DNA from: Leuctra nigra
Taxonomy: Eukaryota; Arthropoda; Insecta; Plecoptera; Leuctridae
DNA length: 64,000 bases
Direction: 5' to 3'
NCBI GenBank assembly: GCA_934045905.1
Contig: OW203763.1
Location: 23,301,108 to 23,365,107, forward strand
The notes under the pieces were generated by a model that was not told where the DNA came from, ran no database searches, and saw nothing but the letters and a program-made list of their open reading frames with translations. Below, piece after piece: positions 12,040 through 24,700 of the stretch. Each line of letters starts with the position of its first letter. Positions within the stretch are counted from its first letter, which is position 1. The position numbers and the translations under genes are program-made.

Positions 12040-14750
12040 CAATCTCGTCTCCCCGAATTAATGAAAGCCACTGTAAAAATGTTACTAAAACGTTGATTGA
12101 ATTTCAATTAGGGAAGTCATACGGAAAAAATAACCAATTTTATTACTCTTCAACGTGTAACAGTTATATTTTTTTATTATTATTAAAATTAGAGAAAAAG
12201 TCTGTCATATAGGATTTGCATTCTGTATGCATGTAGTAATTGCTTGCGGGTTCGTTCTAACGACCATCTGATCGATTAAAAATGAATTCATGTGGAGGAT
12301 ATAGGCTTGCTCATGTTTTTTACCCCCCCCCCCCCCCCCCCTTCCAGTAACATGTGAGAGATACCAGTCTCGCATAGAATTTTCATATAACCGATATATA
12401 TGCATCCACTTTTTAAAATGAAATTTCCCCAAACAAAACCTATTTGCTTTTAGCCAATATTTGAATATCATTACATTTTTCGTTATTGAAAGCTGACGCT
12501 AGCAGACTTTTAGAAATATCATTAAAAAGAGCACGGACTCCATTTTTCAATTTTAACAATAAAAACGTCTGGGAGATTTTGAAACGACACGGTGTTTTTT
12601 CATTAATTACTTGCAATGGACATAATGACGGACTTTATTAAATACTTTGTAGTCGATAATCATGGATAATATCAGTTGAGATTGTGCTTCAAATAATAAA
12701 AATAATAAAAGTGAAAATAAAATTTGACAATGAGAAACTACAAGGACTCGAACCCAGGGCCCTCACATGCATGAGAACTCATCTATTCAGCTATTTTGAG
12801 TTTTACATAATTTTATCTCAGCCACAATCTTAATCTACCCAATATTACAGCAGCAAGAATTAAGTAATCATTTCATTGATATATTAATTATATCTTACAA
12901 CATTAAAACGCACCGTAGCATAATCTCAACACAATTTATACAACAAAATTATCATACAGCAAAATTATAATGAAACAAAATGGCGAAAAAGATGTTACGG
13001 ATATGGGATTTAGATTTTAATCGTCAATTTTCTAGTGTGCCACTTACCTTGGCCAAGAGTGTATATAGTGAGAACCAAGAGCTTGCCCTGCACGAACAAC
13101 TGTCCTACTTATTCTACAATATAATTAAAATTAGTTAACTTTTTTCCTTGACTCTTTGCACTCGGCCGCTAATGTAAAAATAATAATAGACTAGAAAACT
13201 TGCTATCCATGTAGGCCTGGTGTATAGCTGCTCGTGAACAATCATATCTCAAACTCTAATATGCCTTACAAACATTAGATAAAATGGCTGCCATCTAGTT
13301 TTGATGGTAGAGAATAGGGATCCGATTAAAAAATATAAAAGCAAGAATCGTTTGATGATAGGTTTTATTTTTGTTTAAAATAAATAATGTATAATCACAT
13401 AGTAAGTTTTTTTAGAAAAAGCATACTTTAAAAGAAACTATGATGTATCTACTCGTAATCGATAAAATTTTATATTTAAATGTTAATTGAACACAAAAAA
13501 CAAAAAGATAGGAAACCAAAACGGTTTATATCTTATTTAAGAATTTACATCCGTGACTGATACACAGTGATTTTCTTTATTGCTGAATTTAATCCCCGAA
13601 ATACAAAATCACGGTTTCGCGTGACTAGAATAATTCCCTCATTCCCCTCTTTCCAGATTCAACCCTTAATTCCTCCCCCCCCCCCCTAATGCCCCCCGCA
13701 ACTACAAATTTTCCGAGAATCAAACTCTGTCTCAATAATATTTAAGTCCGCGAAAAGTTCCATGGCATTTCTTAAAATTTTATCCAACTAATTTGCTGTG
13801 TCCATTTATATATAATTTTCAAAAATCCATGAAACCATATCTGAAAAGTAAAATTAAATACCTATTGACAATGGTAAAAAAATATTTATTCGAAATTAAG
13901 GCTGGAACAAATGAAATTTTTGATTTAAATATAATATGTGGATTCAGATTGCATTGGTGTCCATGGTTTTAAGAATAAAAATAAAAACCAAAATTTACAA
14001 TACCCTTTTAATTGTGCATTCACGCAAACCTCAAGAGTCAGTTACTATAAGTGGTATTCCGCACCAGTGAAAAACATTTTCCCCCTAAATAGTGATGTTT
14101 TGGAATTGGTTTCCGAGTTGTTCTTCCCATGCTACATTGCAGCTCATCATTATTGTAAAGAGCTCTGGTCTCGTAATTTGTTTAAAAGGTTGGTTGGGGG
14201 TCGGGAGGAGATGTTTTAGGGGTAGTTATTTTAAGGGTAGTTTTAGGTATTGATTTGCTTAGCGCAGGGGATGATGGGAAATGACTCGATAATTGGACCA
14301 AAGGAAAAAAAAATACGTTGATGAATGATGGGTGAAGAACATCTGAACTTGTGCCCTCTAATGCATTGATGCCAATTCACTGGAGACGAGGATTCCAAGA
14401 ACTCGATGCTTTTAGTTAACAAATTGAATAGGTACCTATCTGCAGTACCTATCTCTACAGATGATTTTTTGGTAGAATTGTTTTTTATATATATATTTTC
14501 GAAATTATGAATTGTTTAAGTGTTTTGTCAGCAACATATTGATAAAATAAACTTTGGGGTTTTTTGGGTATGATTTTATGTACTGACCACAATAATGTTT
14601 GCGTTTATTCTAGGATACCTATCAACGATATTTCGATAGATATTCATATTATTTTCTTCTAGAATCTATGTCTTGATTTAGGAGACATTTTGATAGATTC
14701 TACATCAGTTAAGACCAACTTTCCTATAAAATTGTGTTTTCGATGAACTA
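12040..14750. other. Intronic stretch, no gene seen
   Basis: Apart from the tRNA-like remnant near 12.8 kb, this part contains a C18-type tract at about 12324-12341, a C-rich tract at 13674-13687, and AT-rich sequence. The frame at 13938-14219 has no recognisable features. Confidence 0.5.
12725..12835 (-). mobile_element. tRNA-like (SINE-like) remnant
   Basis: Read on the minus strand, there is an A-box-like TAGCTGAATAGATGAG followed about 20 bases later by GGGTTCGAGTCC, an excellent RNA polymerase III B box (plus-strand position about 12747-12760). This is the layout of a tRNA-derived SINE head. There is no foldable cloverleaf and no clear tail or target duplication, so it is better read as a degraded SINE than a tRNA gene. 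Confidence 0.5.
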
Positions 14751-14766
14751 ACAGCATTTTTTTAAA

Positions 14767-14805
<39 letters not shown>

Positions 14806-14842
14806 TTTTTATTGTAGGGGGGGGGGGGGGGGGGAGAGAGAG
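14767..14842. repeat. (TTA)n microsatellite plus G18 run
   Basis: About twelve TTA/ATT units (14767-14804), a short T/A-rich link, then a run of about 18 G (14817-14834) ending in GAGAGAGAG. It immediately abuts the long inverted repeat at 14851. Confidence 0.95.
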
Positions 14843-14850
14843 CAGTGTTT

Positions 14851-15111
14851 CTACTTAATACGCCACTGAACTTGTGTGTGAAGCTTTGTATGAATGTGCA
14901 CCATATTTTACTTAAATATGATGGCAGTGGCACACAGGTACTTTCTGAGAAAATTTGTAATCAAAGATAATAATGCTATACAAAAAAGGTAAACGTAAAA
15001 TTAACAAATTTTCTCAGAAAGTACCTGTGTGCCACTGCCATCATATTTAAGTAAAATATGGTGCACATTCATACAAAGCTTCACACACAAGTTCAGTGGC
15101 GTATTAAGAAG
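14851..15111. repeat. Near-perfect 108-bp inverted repeat (hairpin element)
   Basis: The left arm 14851-14958 and right arm 15004-15111 are reverse complements with a single mismatch near the outer end. They are separated by a 45-base spacer (14959-15003). As a result the same 26-residue frame can be read on both strands, which shows the frames are not genes. The start of the spacer (AATCAAAGATAAT) is itself reverse-complementary to sequence just outside the right arm (15113-15125). The near identity means recent formation or ongoing gene conversion. Transcribed as part of the pb pre-mRNA it would form a 108-bp duplex. Confidence 0.95.
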
Positions 15112-15135
15112 AATTATCTTTGATTGTATAAACTC

Positions 15136-15165
15136 GGCACCTCCACCAAATCGTCACTATACAAA
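15136..15165 (+). repeat. Dispersed GGCACCTCCACC motif, copy 1
   Basis: GGCACCTCCACCA followed by AATCGTCACTATA. Related words recur at 31651, 34503 and 45948 in the same orientation. The 34503 copy also shares the ATCACTATA that follows. Probably the end of an unrecognised dispersed repeat. Confidence 0.45.
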
Positions 15166-15624
15166 ACCCTCGCCATGTAAAAGCCAATTCTTGTACGAAC
15201 TCATGTTTTCGTTGTCCGGTCTTCTTCGTACCTCAAAACTTTCTGTGCCTGACAAAGCAACAGAAAAAAGTATCGTCAAACTCGATTGGTACAAACCATA
15301 ATTCATTATTTAATTCCAGTCATACCTATACACAATTCAAAGACCTAGATTAAAGGAGTTAGATCATAAAAAGAAAAAAAAAACTTGTAATAAAAGCGAA
15401 ATGATAAAGCACAAAGTAGTAGGTATAGCACTGATTTCTATATACTGCTACCGTTCTTTTCATCTTGGGAGTAATGTATTTACGCCCCCTTCCTAGTCAT
15501 ATTTAATGACGCACTTCTTGCAGCCAACCTATTGAGGTGATACAGCTTGTAAAGAATCTTTTTATTAGTATTTTATACAAGGCTTTTATAGATACATTGG
15601 GTGTATTTTTTGTGTTTCTTACAG

Positions 15625-15870
15625 GACCCATCATTCAAGGAGAAGCATAAATTAAAATTGGGAAGGAAGGAATTGAAAAGGTGTACAAAAATTTCAAACT
15701 AGAAACGCTATGGTCAAAACTAGAAAACAAATTTAAAATTAACTGTTACAACTCATGAAGCACAATTGAAATAGTGACAGCAGTATTATGTTATAGTGGT
15801 TATTGTGTTTTGTTTAACAGAATTGTTCGACACGGTTTTGTATTTTAAACAAATAAATCAGTAAGTTTGA
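15625..15870 (+). other. Possible alternative terminal exon of pb
   Basis: A strong acceptor-like sequence (GTATTTTTTGTGTTTCTTACAG, ending 15624) is followed by an exon-like stretch. Splicing the phase-1 exon at 347-506 to it would add the eight codons GPIIQGEA and a TAA stop (15648-15650). AATAAA lies at 15852-15857, about 200 bases downstream. Such a transcript would encode a YPWM-containing protein with no homeodomain. There is no direct evidence of use: acceptor-like sites arise by chance many times in a 42-kb intron. Confidence 0.2.
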
Positions 15871-15983
15871 TTAGTGTAAAGTAAGAATTGCCAACAAAAA
15901 TTTAAAAATGATAGCTTTTGTTGTTTTAAAATTGTGTACACCATTTCAATTATTTTCCTACCAATTTCAATATAAGTTTTATG

Positions 15984-16442
15984 GAGCCTCTTAGAGACCC
16001 AGACTCAAATAATTGTAATTTACATTTAATTGTAATTAACTGTACTTAAGTCAAATAAAACGCAAATAGTTTACTCCCTAGTAATTTAGCAGCATTGAGC
16101 TAAATTTTTAAATACTTTCCGAATAAGAAACGGACTCAAGATAATTAAGGGTTATTTTTCATTCATTAAAGTCATTTGGGTTTTTAGCTTATATTTCACT
16201 GATCACTCTAAATACAGGGTGTATTCGTATATCTACGCTATTTTTATACTTAAATTTATTTAGATCATCTGATATAAAATAATTAAATTTTTGTTTGTTA
16301 TGGCACTGTAGCATATAAAATTTGAAATTAATTTTATAAAAACGTCAATGTAACTATCTCAGGACAAGCTTTTGCGTTTCGCTATGGCTTCTGGATTAAT
16401 CGCAATGTTAAACACAAATATTTTAGACTGGGTCTCTGAGGC
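15984..16442. mobile_element. Candidate small inverted-repeat transposon
   Basis: GCCTCTTAGAGACCCAGACT near 15986 is matched in inverse orientation by AGACTGGGTCTCTGAGGC ending near 16442, with further A/T-rich similarity inward (CAAATA against TATTTT). The element of about 460 bp is non-coding. No convincing target duplication was found, so the family is unknown. Confidence 0.5.
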
Positions 16443-16505
16443 GTTCTCTCACTAGAATCCCTATTACCTACCTACACGAAACACTTTTTCACTCTTTCAC
16501 AATTA

Positions 16506-16527
16506 TACATCAAATTAATTTGATGTA
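16506..16527. repeat. Perfect 22-bp palindrome
   Basis: TACATCAAATT followed by its exact reverse complement AATTTGATGTA. Could be a dimeric protein site; it also contains two TAAT-type homeodomain cores. No other support. Confidence 0.6.
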
Positions 16528-16529
16528 AA

Positions 16530-18470
16530 AATTATATCTTGAGAATCTCAGGTGAGGTTATAAAAATGGATGGGATCCAGGATTTCCATCATATTTGTAA
16601 GCACTTTTTGTATATAAATTTATGAGAATAATATGTTAACGTATAAGAGAAAAGATTTTTCACAATTTCCTTGAAAGACAGACACCGTGATACACATGAG
16701 AAATCATTTTATTGTCTACGATAATCCTTCCATGAAGAATGGCCTTAGCCTACTCATGACACGAGAAACAGTGGAAACGCGTCTGCTCTCTTGTTAAGAC
16801 CAACCATCACAAGCATAGCAATTAGATAATTACTGAGTATTAATTAGAGATAGAAAATGGCGACTGAAGCATTCCGGTGTCATAATCTTACTTGCTTCTT
16901 TGGATTTCTTGTGCTCATTTTTATGAAAACTACTAGTAGTCAATAGTATCACTTAATATTTAATAATAATTAATAATTATACTTATTATTAAATGAGCTT
17001 AGCGAGCGTAACTTTCAGACACAGTTGTCAAAGCTCATCTCTGGACAGTAAATGACATACCTAAATCAAATTATTGGGACTTGTTTTCACTTATTCAGAG
17101 TGTGGTATATTTCGAGGTGCAGAACATACGTGCTTGCTTATCAACGCGTTACACTGAGCATTTTACCAGTTAGTATTATAATAATTGGCTTGTCCAAGTA
17201 TTATAGTAAAATGTAAGACCTACAAATAAATAAACCAAGCATCAGTAAGTGAATTTAATAATAGATTGGGATCCTAATTTTTTAAATGGAAAATAAGAGA
17301 TTGAATATTGAAGTGAGTATAGACCGATTGAATGTCCGTGAATTGAGTGTTGTTGACACATTTATGACGGAACCGGGACTTAGATTCCGGTGCTCCACTG
17401 AGCTTGCTGTTGCGGTCATTGAAATAGGTACACTATCATTACGAAATAAATTCTACAATTGTAACTCTTCTGGAAATAGTGCGTATCTGTTCTTGACAGA
17501 TAATTAAATAGTTGTGAGAGCGAAGAGAGCGTTGAAATTCAACCTTTTTAGTATTAGACTCTGGCTTTTGTGCCTATCGAGTATAATAGGATTAATGTAA
17601 AAAAATATATTTTATTTCAAAAACGAGACAATTATCTTATAGAATTACAAGAAAAGAGATACTTATTAAAATTAGCATATTTATTCGTGCCAGTTACAGC
17701 GACTCTTTTTGTTATTATCCATATTTTAATTGAAAAACTCTTCTAAGACGCAAGGAATCTTTACATAATGTATAGGTTGTAAGTCAGCCATTACATTTTT
17801 AATATAAACGAGCTGTCTCTACTCACATAGCCCATCGTCAATGATAAAAGCAAAACTTCAAAAAAAGATGGACATAAAAAAGATTCTCCGCGAACAGCAA
17901 ATAGCCCCCGAAACGCTGAGTGCCATCATATAAAGAGGGTGACATTCTTTTCCTGACAGATATCTCTTCATAATACCAGGGTATAACTTGGTATAACCTC
18001 AAAACGGTTATACGAAGAAAAATTGTGTAGAAATGTATGAGAACATTTTAAGGCAGAAAAAAATTATGATAGAATGAGGTTAGTTATCTAAATGTAACAA
18101 GGGCCATGGCTCATGCCAGGAATATTTTTATGGTTAAATCCCCCAAGACTCTATAGCAGTGAAAACGATTTAGTATACAATATTTTCTAAGCTTCATTAA
18201 ACAAGATATTTGTCAAGTTTGTAAAAAATTGGTAAACAATTAGTAGAATGAGTGTTTTTGAGTTAATGATTAAAAACTATGTAAAGACATAAAATCTCTT
18301 TCAAAGGCATTTCCTTGACAATTTTCCTAACAAAACAAAATATTTCTGCAAGGTGGTAAGAAGAATTTTTTTGAAAAGATTGCGATTTATTTGGCGATTT
18401 TGTCCGTCTTGAAGTTCCTCTAATTTTTCAATTGACTATATTAATTGGCAGAAAGTTGTGGATGTATGCC
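16530..18470. other. Intronic stretch, no gene seen
   Basis: AT-rich sequence with an AT hairpin (ATTTAATAATAA at 16958 and its reverse complement at 16983) and a second copy of the TTATCAACGCGTTACAC word at about 17138-17154. The frame at 17286-17507 (73 residues) has no recognisable motif. Confidence 0.5.
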
Positions 18471-18685
18471 TGATGGATCGTGGCGTTCAATAAAGGATGG
18501 ATGGAATGTAGAACAGCTGTCGTAGTATTAGTGAGACGACATTCCAGATTTGCCTATTGACTGAGGGAAACCACGAAAACAACTCAGTCAGGAATGACGG
18601 CCAGTGGATTCGACCCGGGCCTCTGGGGTGCAACTCGAGCGCGATGCAACTGAGCCAGTTTGCTCTGTAATACCAAATCATTGCT
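18470..18685 (-). mobile_element. tRNA-derived SINE, minus strand, degraded
   Basis: On the minus strand there is an A-box-like CTGGCTCAGTTGCATCGCG (near 18643-18661), then the B box GGGTCGAATCC (near 18606-18618). A body follows: CATTCCTGACTG, TTTTCGTGGTTT, CCCTCAGTCAATAGGC, then ACTAAT and CCATCCATCC. The same words occur in the same order in the better-preserved SINE at 25444-25700, so both belong to one family. Target duplications were not found. The RNA polymerase III promoter is internal; nothing suggests present activity. Confidence 0.75.
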
Positions 18686-18689
18686 TACC

Positions 18690-20370
18690 TACTGTTAAAA
18701 ATCAAGGAAAATGTCAAGCAATCGTAGAGGAGTTATCAAATCGGGATGGAACAGGAGTCTCCAGATTGCAGGCTATGAACCAATTTTGTTGAATTACCTA
18801 CACATGCTGTAATCTTTAAAAAAAAATCTATATATAGAAGCTTTTCGAACATATTGAGACTTAAGTCTCAAAAAAAAGTAAATAAATTCATATCCTACTT
18901 ACAAAAATCCCACGGACAAAAGATATTTTGAAGACAACTGTTGGGCATTGTACCCCAGGCTGATAATTTTACTTTTTCCATATTTATTTTTCGTAGAATG
19001 CCGAATGCTCAAAGTTTAGATGTGTATTACTATACCTGTTATACAAACGAAAGCTACAAAATTAAATCACAAAATGAATGACATTATTTTAGTGTGGTTT
19101 GCTACAAAACATGTACGATAATTAATGTAAAATGGTGATGGAAAAGTTCGGAAGGACTGCTGCTGTTATTTCGTGAATTTGTTGACATTAAACTTGAGTT
19201 TAGAATACATGCGATTTGAATGTGTAGTGCCTATGTGAATAAAGTAATGGCATGTTCTTACATGCACAAACTATCTTTAATTCTAATTGACATACATCTT
19301 TTTATAATTTTTGTTAGATTCACAACTAAGGTTTGAGCTTAAAGTTAAGATGTTACATTACCTGAATACGGAGTTCATTTTACAAGCAGAGTTGATGTAT
19401 TAAAAATTAAATCTCCTTCAAGTAGTACTAAAGACCAGGATTATGAATAACAAATTTTACGATATATTTATACATTTTGAAGCACTTTTTTGCGAATTTA
19501 TGATAATCTACATAAGCTAAAGTTACCCCTATCCTTAAAAATCTCGTCTCTGTCATTTATCATGAAAATGATCTTCTTACGTTTTTTGGAAAGTAAGTGA
19601 CTATTGCCATGAACATAAGTGAAGCACTTTGAATTGAAGTCATGAGTAAACCTATTCCTCGAAATGTCAGAGACATCACATTTGATATTGTCATGAGTCA
19701 TTAGTAGAATTCTGAATTTGTACATCTAGATTCACATTGGTGGCGAAAAAATAATGCTAGATACTTTATCATTCAATTGGATATGTTCATCAATGTGGTA
19801 TGTGTAACAGTTTAAATGCAAAAGAAAATGCATACATTGCTTTTTCTCAATTTTTTGTTAGTGAATTATTTGCGTAAAGTTGTGACATTTTTAACGCTGG
19901 ATCTCACCAAGATAAAATTAAATATCAGAGTAAACAATTGAAATTTTTAAAATTTGAATAGTTTACTCTGATGAAATAATTCATAGCTTATTTACAGTGG
20001 CACATAATAGTTTAATGATGGCATCCGATTTTACCTTCCAACCCATTATTTTTTTTACCGAATCGTGTTTTCATATATCCCAATTTCACAGAATTTGCTT
20101 TTAATATATTCAAATAAACGTCACGTCCAAAAAAACAAGGACACACAATTTTAAGCCCTAGAAAAAAACACACTATATTTGTATGCAACCTTATAAAGAT
20201 CATTCCTTTTGATTCGATTTGATTTTTTTCACCAAAGTTCTAAGTCATGGTGTGATAATTGTTAAGAATCTCATGTAACAGTGGCCGGCCATTGAATATT
20301 CTTAAGCTCGCCACATTGGTATCTAAGAGTCAGTGAAATGTAACACGTCATTCTACTGACAATAAGATCA
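18690..20370. other. Intronic stretch, no gene seen
   Basis: AT-rich. The only structure noted is a 49-base near-palindrome (19924-19972) with ATCAGAGTAAAC at one end and its perfect reverse complement GTTTACTCTGAT at the other, possibly a tiny fold-back remnant. Confidence 0.5.
19924..19972. repeat. 49-bp near-palindromic hairpin
   Basis: Twelve-base perfect outer arms (ATCAGAGTAAAC and GTTTACTCTGAT) and an AAATTTT/TAAAATTT core. Could be a remnant of a small inverted-repeat element. Confidence 0.6.
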
Positions 20371-20374
20371 AAGG

Positions 20375-20530
20375 TACAGCGACAACTAGCGCAGCAGCAG
20401 TCCTCAGTTGGTGCGTTCGCGGCATCCGAACTGTGTCATTGCTTCTTCAATTCACGGACACGGCATGGATACCAACGGCGGTAGAAGATAGAAGAACCGA
20501 GCGAACGAAGGCGGCAAATGGTCACTTTTC
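20375..20530. promoter_or_regulatory. GC-richer island in the intron, function unknown
   Basis: About 150 bases with clearly higher GC and many CpG words (AGCGCAGCAGCAG, GGTGCGTTCGCGGC, ACCAACGGCGG, GAGCGAACGAAGGCGGC) inside AT-rich intron. A CCTCAGTTGG word could be read as an arthropod initiator (TCAGT), but no clear downstream element or TATA box is present and any ATG frame stops within nine codons. Candidate enhancer, alternative promoter or non-coding exon; the evidence is compositional only. Confidence 0.25.
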
Positions 20531-21743
20531 AGAATCAAAAACACTTGCCATCTCATCGCTAACCAACCAAATAACACTTTTATTTATATAAAGAAAACGA
20601 AAAGATGTGAATACTTTTTTTCAAGTGAACGCTCTATGAGGTAAATAGCTTTATTTTAACTCGTCGGTAAAAAAAAATAATAAATAAAATGTATATCCGT
20701 ATTGGAGAGATATAGCACTACACTTGTAAGCAAATTTTATCTATAGAGGTATCGAGACCGGGAATATAATCATAAAAAATTAGGTTTGCAGTCTAAATAT
20801 TGGTATTGACAACACGTCACAATATGTTATTGAAATAATGTTGGTCAAATGGTCAAATATTGACCAATTTGGGAAAAAATGACAAAAACAATTTATCTAT
20901 ATATTACTCGAGTTATAAATGAGATGAGTAATTACATAAGTAAACAGGTACTGGTCATAAGAACGTTGGTAGAGACAGGTAGAATTCAAATTTTTCCATT
21001 CCGTATTAAATCTTAAAATCCCAGCAGGGAAAGCCCCAACGAAAAATTCGCAGAAAATTGAATTCCTCTGTCTAAATGTTGATATTGGTACCTATAGCCT
21101 GTGCCAAAGTGTTGGCTATAAGTAGAAGTACACGTTGTGGTGTTTTACGATTTTCCCCTCGATCAGCTCCCCCACCCTCTGCCACCCACCCCCTACTCTC
21201 TTCAACCCCTAGCACTGCTTGATGACACGGATATTTCATTTCCTCCTTCTCCTCCTCGCAGTTCTTATACTGCACACTTTTTTTTCTTACAACCATTTCT
21301 TAGACGAAACGTGTATTTTTTTCATTCTTTCCACCAAGTTTCATTTATTCTTCGTATCTTTGTTGCTGCTTTACCGATTTCCTATATAATGTGTGTTTCT
21401 GAGCCAGTTTTTCTGCACATTCTTTCCGCATTTTTAGTTTCCACACAGCTTTTCCCCGGATTTAATGCAGTTATCAAAACCCTCCACCAAAGTGAATTCT
21501 ACTTCGACATCTCCACGAACTAACTTAATTAACTTTTAAAAAACAGTTGTTGCACTCTCATTTCGTCGTCCAGAACTTTCAGTCAAGTGTTCTCATAATG
21601 AAATTACTTTTGTAGTTTTCTCACAATTTGCATGTACATGTCGAACTGCGGTCAAAAGGAATATGCACTACAATTCGAAATAAGGCAAATGCAATTTTCA
21701 TTTCAGACACTTAGTTTACTTCTCTTTCATCTCACTTTCTTCA

Positions 21744-21780
<37 letters not shown>

Positions 21781-24700
21781 TCCTCCTCGTTTCATTAGCC
21801 CTGTGTTTTCTCTCTCTCTCTTTCTCCTCTCTATCTATGTCCCTTGTCTTTCATTCGTTCGTCTCCCCAATGCCACTGTGGCATCGAATCATTAGCAACC
21901 CCAAGAGAGTTTATCTACCATCCTTGTCAGTATGGTAGTGGTTCAATGAATCTCGATCTTTCCCTCTCACTTACTCTCTCCTCATCTTTTGGTCTAGCGA
22001 TGTGTTGCGGGATGCAGAGAACAGGGGCAAAACTTGCCGATTCAACAATATCGATACCAAGTCATCAGCAGATACAGGGAGCAACCGAAACTTGACGAAT
22101 AGTGAGGAAATAAAAGCAACAATCGTGGCTAGAATAGTAGAAGACAAAATAATGATTGAATGAAGTGTTAGAACAAAAATAAATTTTGGAACTAATGCAA
22201 TGCGGATTTTTTTTATGTTATCCTCACATCCATGGATTTCGTTTAAATAATCCTCATTAATTTTGAAATTGATAATATTTTGTGGTTCTATTAATAATTG
22301 CAATGTGATTATGAAAATATTACATCTTCCTATAGAATCCAGTAACCGATTCCAGTAACTTGCAACTACTTGTATTGAAAGTGCTGAACTTTTTGTATGT
22401 AAATCAGTTTTGTTGCAGAAAGTTTATGGACAGACGAACAAACCTACATTGTTTTAAGAAATAAATATCAAAAGTAGACAACGAAATATCGAGATGTCAC
22501 ATTGTTTATTTAAGCCCAACGAATCTTTTTAAAGAACTGACAGTTTGTAGCCGTCCTCAAAATAACATTTAAATGTATATTTTTAGTTCAAACAGTTCAA
22601 CATAGCTGCCGTTGTTTTCTGTATTCATTTGAAATAAATCTATATTAATTCAGTGATTGGTTTTAACAACAATATTTGTTTTAATTATGCAAAGTCATCG
22701 GCATCCATTTATAAATCGTATATTAAAACATTAACAGATGTTAAATCCTTCCAATTCGATTAACTCTGATACTTTATAACAATCGATTGACAAACAATTG
22801 ACCCTCCACAAAGTCCGTAGCGATTTGTAAAAATTCTGATTCACTCCGGTAGAGAATGAATATAATACTCTTGGTGGTCCGAATATAAATGCGATATACA
22901 ATCTTATGATATAAAGGAACCGTTCAAGTCATTTGTACTTCTAAGAATTGACGAGATATATCCAGCTGTTTTGTTGTGACAGTAAAAAAATGTGTTTGAA
23001 TATAATAATTATTTCATGTGTTGTTATTGAAATTGTTACGGATCCGATTGACTTGAAGTGTTTGCTGATGTGTTACGGTGGTTATGATTTGCCGACTAAT
23101 TTATGAGACAATTGACAAAAATAAATTAAAAGAACCATGATTAATACCTACTACACCCATTGTATGAAAATCAGTATATACTTATTTAATACTCTCATTG
23201 AGCCGGAAATCATTTCAATGAGTAAACACGGTATTGCCTTTCAAACTTGCAATTCGGAACAATATAATTTTATTTAAAATTAAGGGCAGAATTTACGTCC
23301 AGCGAACCTCTGTATAGCCTGTCAAATAATTTGATTAAAAGGTCCATTCATACAGTCAACTCTAGTAAAACATGACTTAAATAATTTACTAATTTCTAAA
23401 ACAAATAATCACACAAATAAATAATCTCATAACCCAAAAAAGACCCAACAATAACCTTTTTTGAGGAACAATGACAGAAAAGTTCATTTTGATACAAATC
23501 TCTTGCTATCAACAATCACATGACTTCTTGATATTAATTTAAGCATCATGCTGGATCTGTTGCTATTCTTATGTGATTTCTTGTACTTTACCGTCTGTGC
23601 ACTTTGCCTAGCACCCAGCACCCATGCCGGGGTGCTTGGAAACCAGTAGCACATGAGAATTATGCCGAGTCACTCCCATAATCCATCTGTCATGAACAAG
23701 TCATAGAAACAAAGACGGCGTAGCTGAAAACATGGGACTTTTCATGTGGCTATTATTCAATCTTACAAAGGGGTGAACAGAGTTTGAAAGATTGCTAAAC
23801 ATGGCTGGTTTGTGACCTCTTTCAAGAATATTTTTTTAAAATTTGATTTAACTAAAGTTTTTGCATGTTTATAGATTGTATGGAAAGAAAGGGGAATACA
23901 ATATCAATGGTGGTTACACAAATTTCTGAAGGTGCATGGAAAGAAGGGTTATAAAACGAGGTATTTAGTTGAAATTGGTATTATACCAGCAATTGCGTTC
24001 AGAGCTCAAACTTTTTGAAGACGTCAGAGACCTTATTTTCAAAACAGACAAATTTGTTATATAAAAGGTTTGATGTTTGAACATATTTTATCTGTCACTG
24101 AAGAATATTGTCAAAATTAAGGATCCCAATCTCAGAATCCTGACATAATATTTATGGTCTTTGTACTTTGCAGGACTTTGAACTTGGATTTGGTTTTTGC
24201 ACTGAAAAATATGATAGTTAAATTATTTATCCCACAATAAGAATCCCAAAAATTAAGTGCATTGCAACATAAGTAGGTCATAAGTCATAACAATTAGTTA
24301 TGGAAAATAGAAATATATACCTACAGGTTGGCTTATATTCTTATAATATACCATTATAATCGCAAAATATACATATTATCATGGTATAAATATCTACAGT
24401 AAAACCGCTAGTTTATTCTGTTGATACATTTTTGGTCGACCCTGTAAAAGTTTGAAAACATGAAAACCCGGTAGCCGAGTCATCCATCAATCATAACTGC
24501 CATTCAGCAAAGTCATTGAATCTATGGCGAGTTTGGTTGGAAACTGAGTTAAGTGATAACCCCATGCATATTGAAGCGTTTGACATGAATGTCCCCCCCC
24601 CCATCCAAGTATCACACAATAGTGTGCCGAGTTCAAACTTTACTCGCCAAAGAGACATTTAAAAGCATTATACTGAATACAAACTTCGTAAATACGAAGA

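Noticed and set aside
21137..21523. 128-codon + strand frame in the intron.
   Set aside because: Runs through C/T-rich low-complexity sequence (Pro/Leu/Phe/Ser bias) and resembles no known protein.
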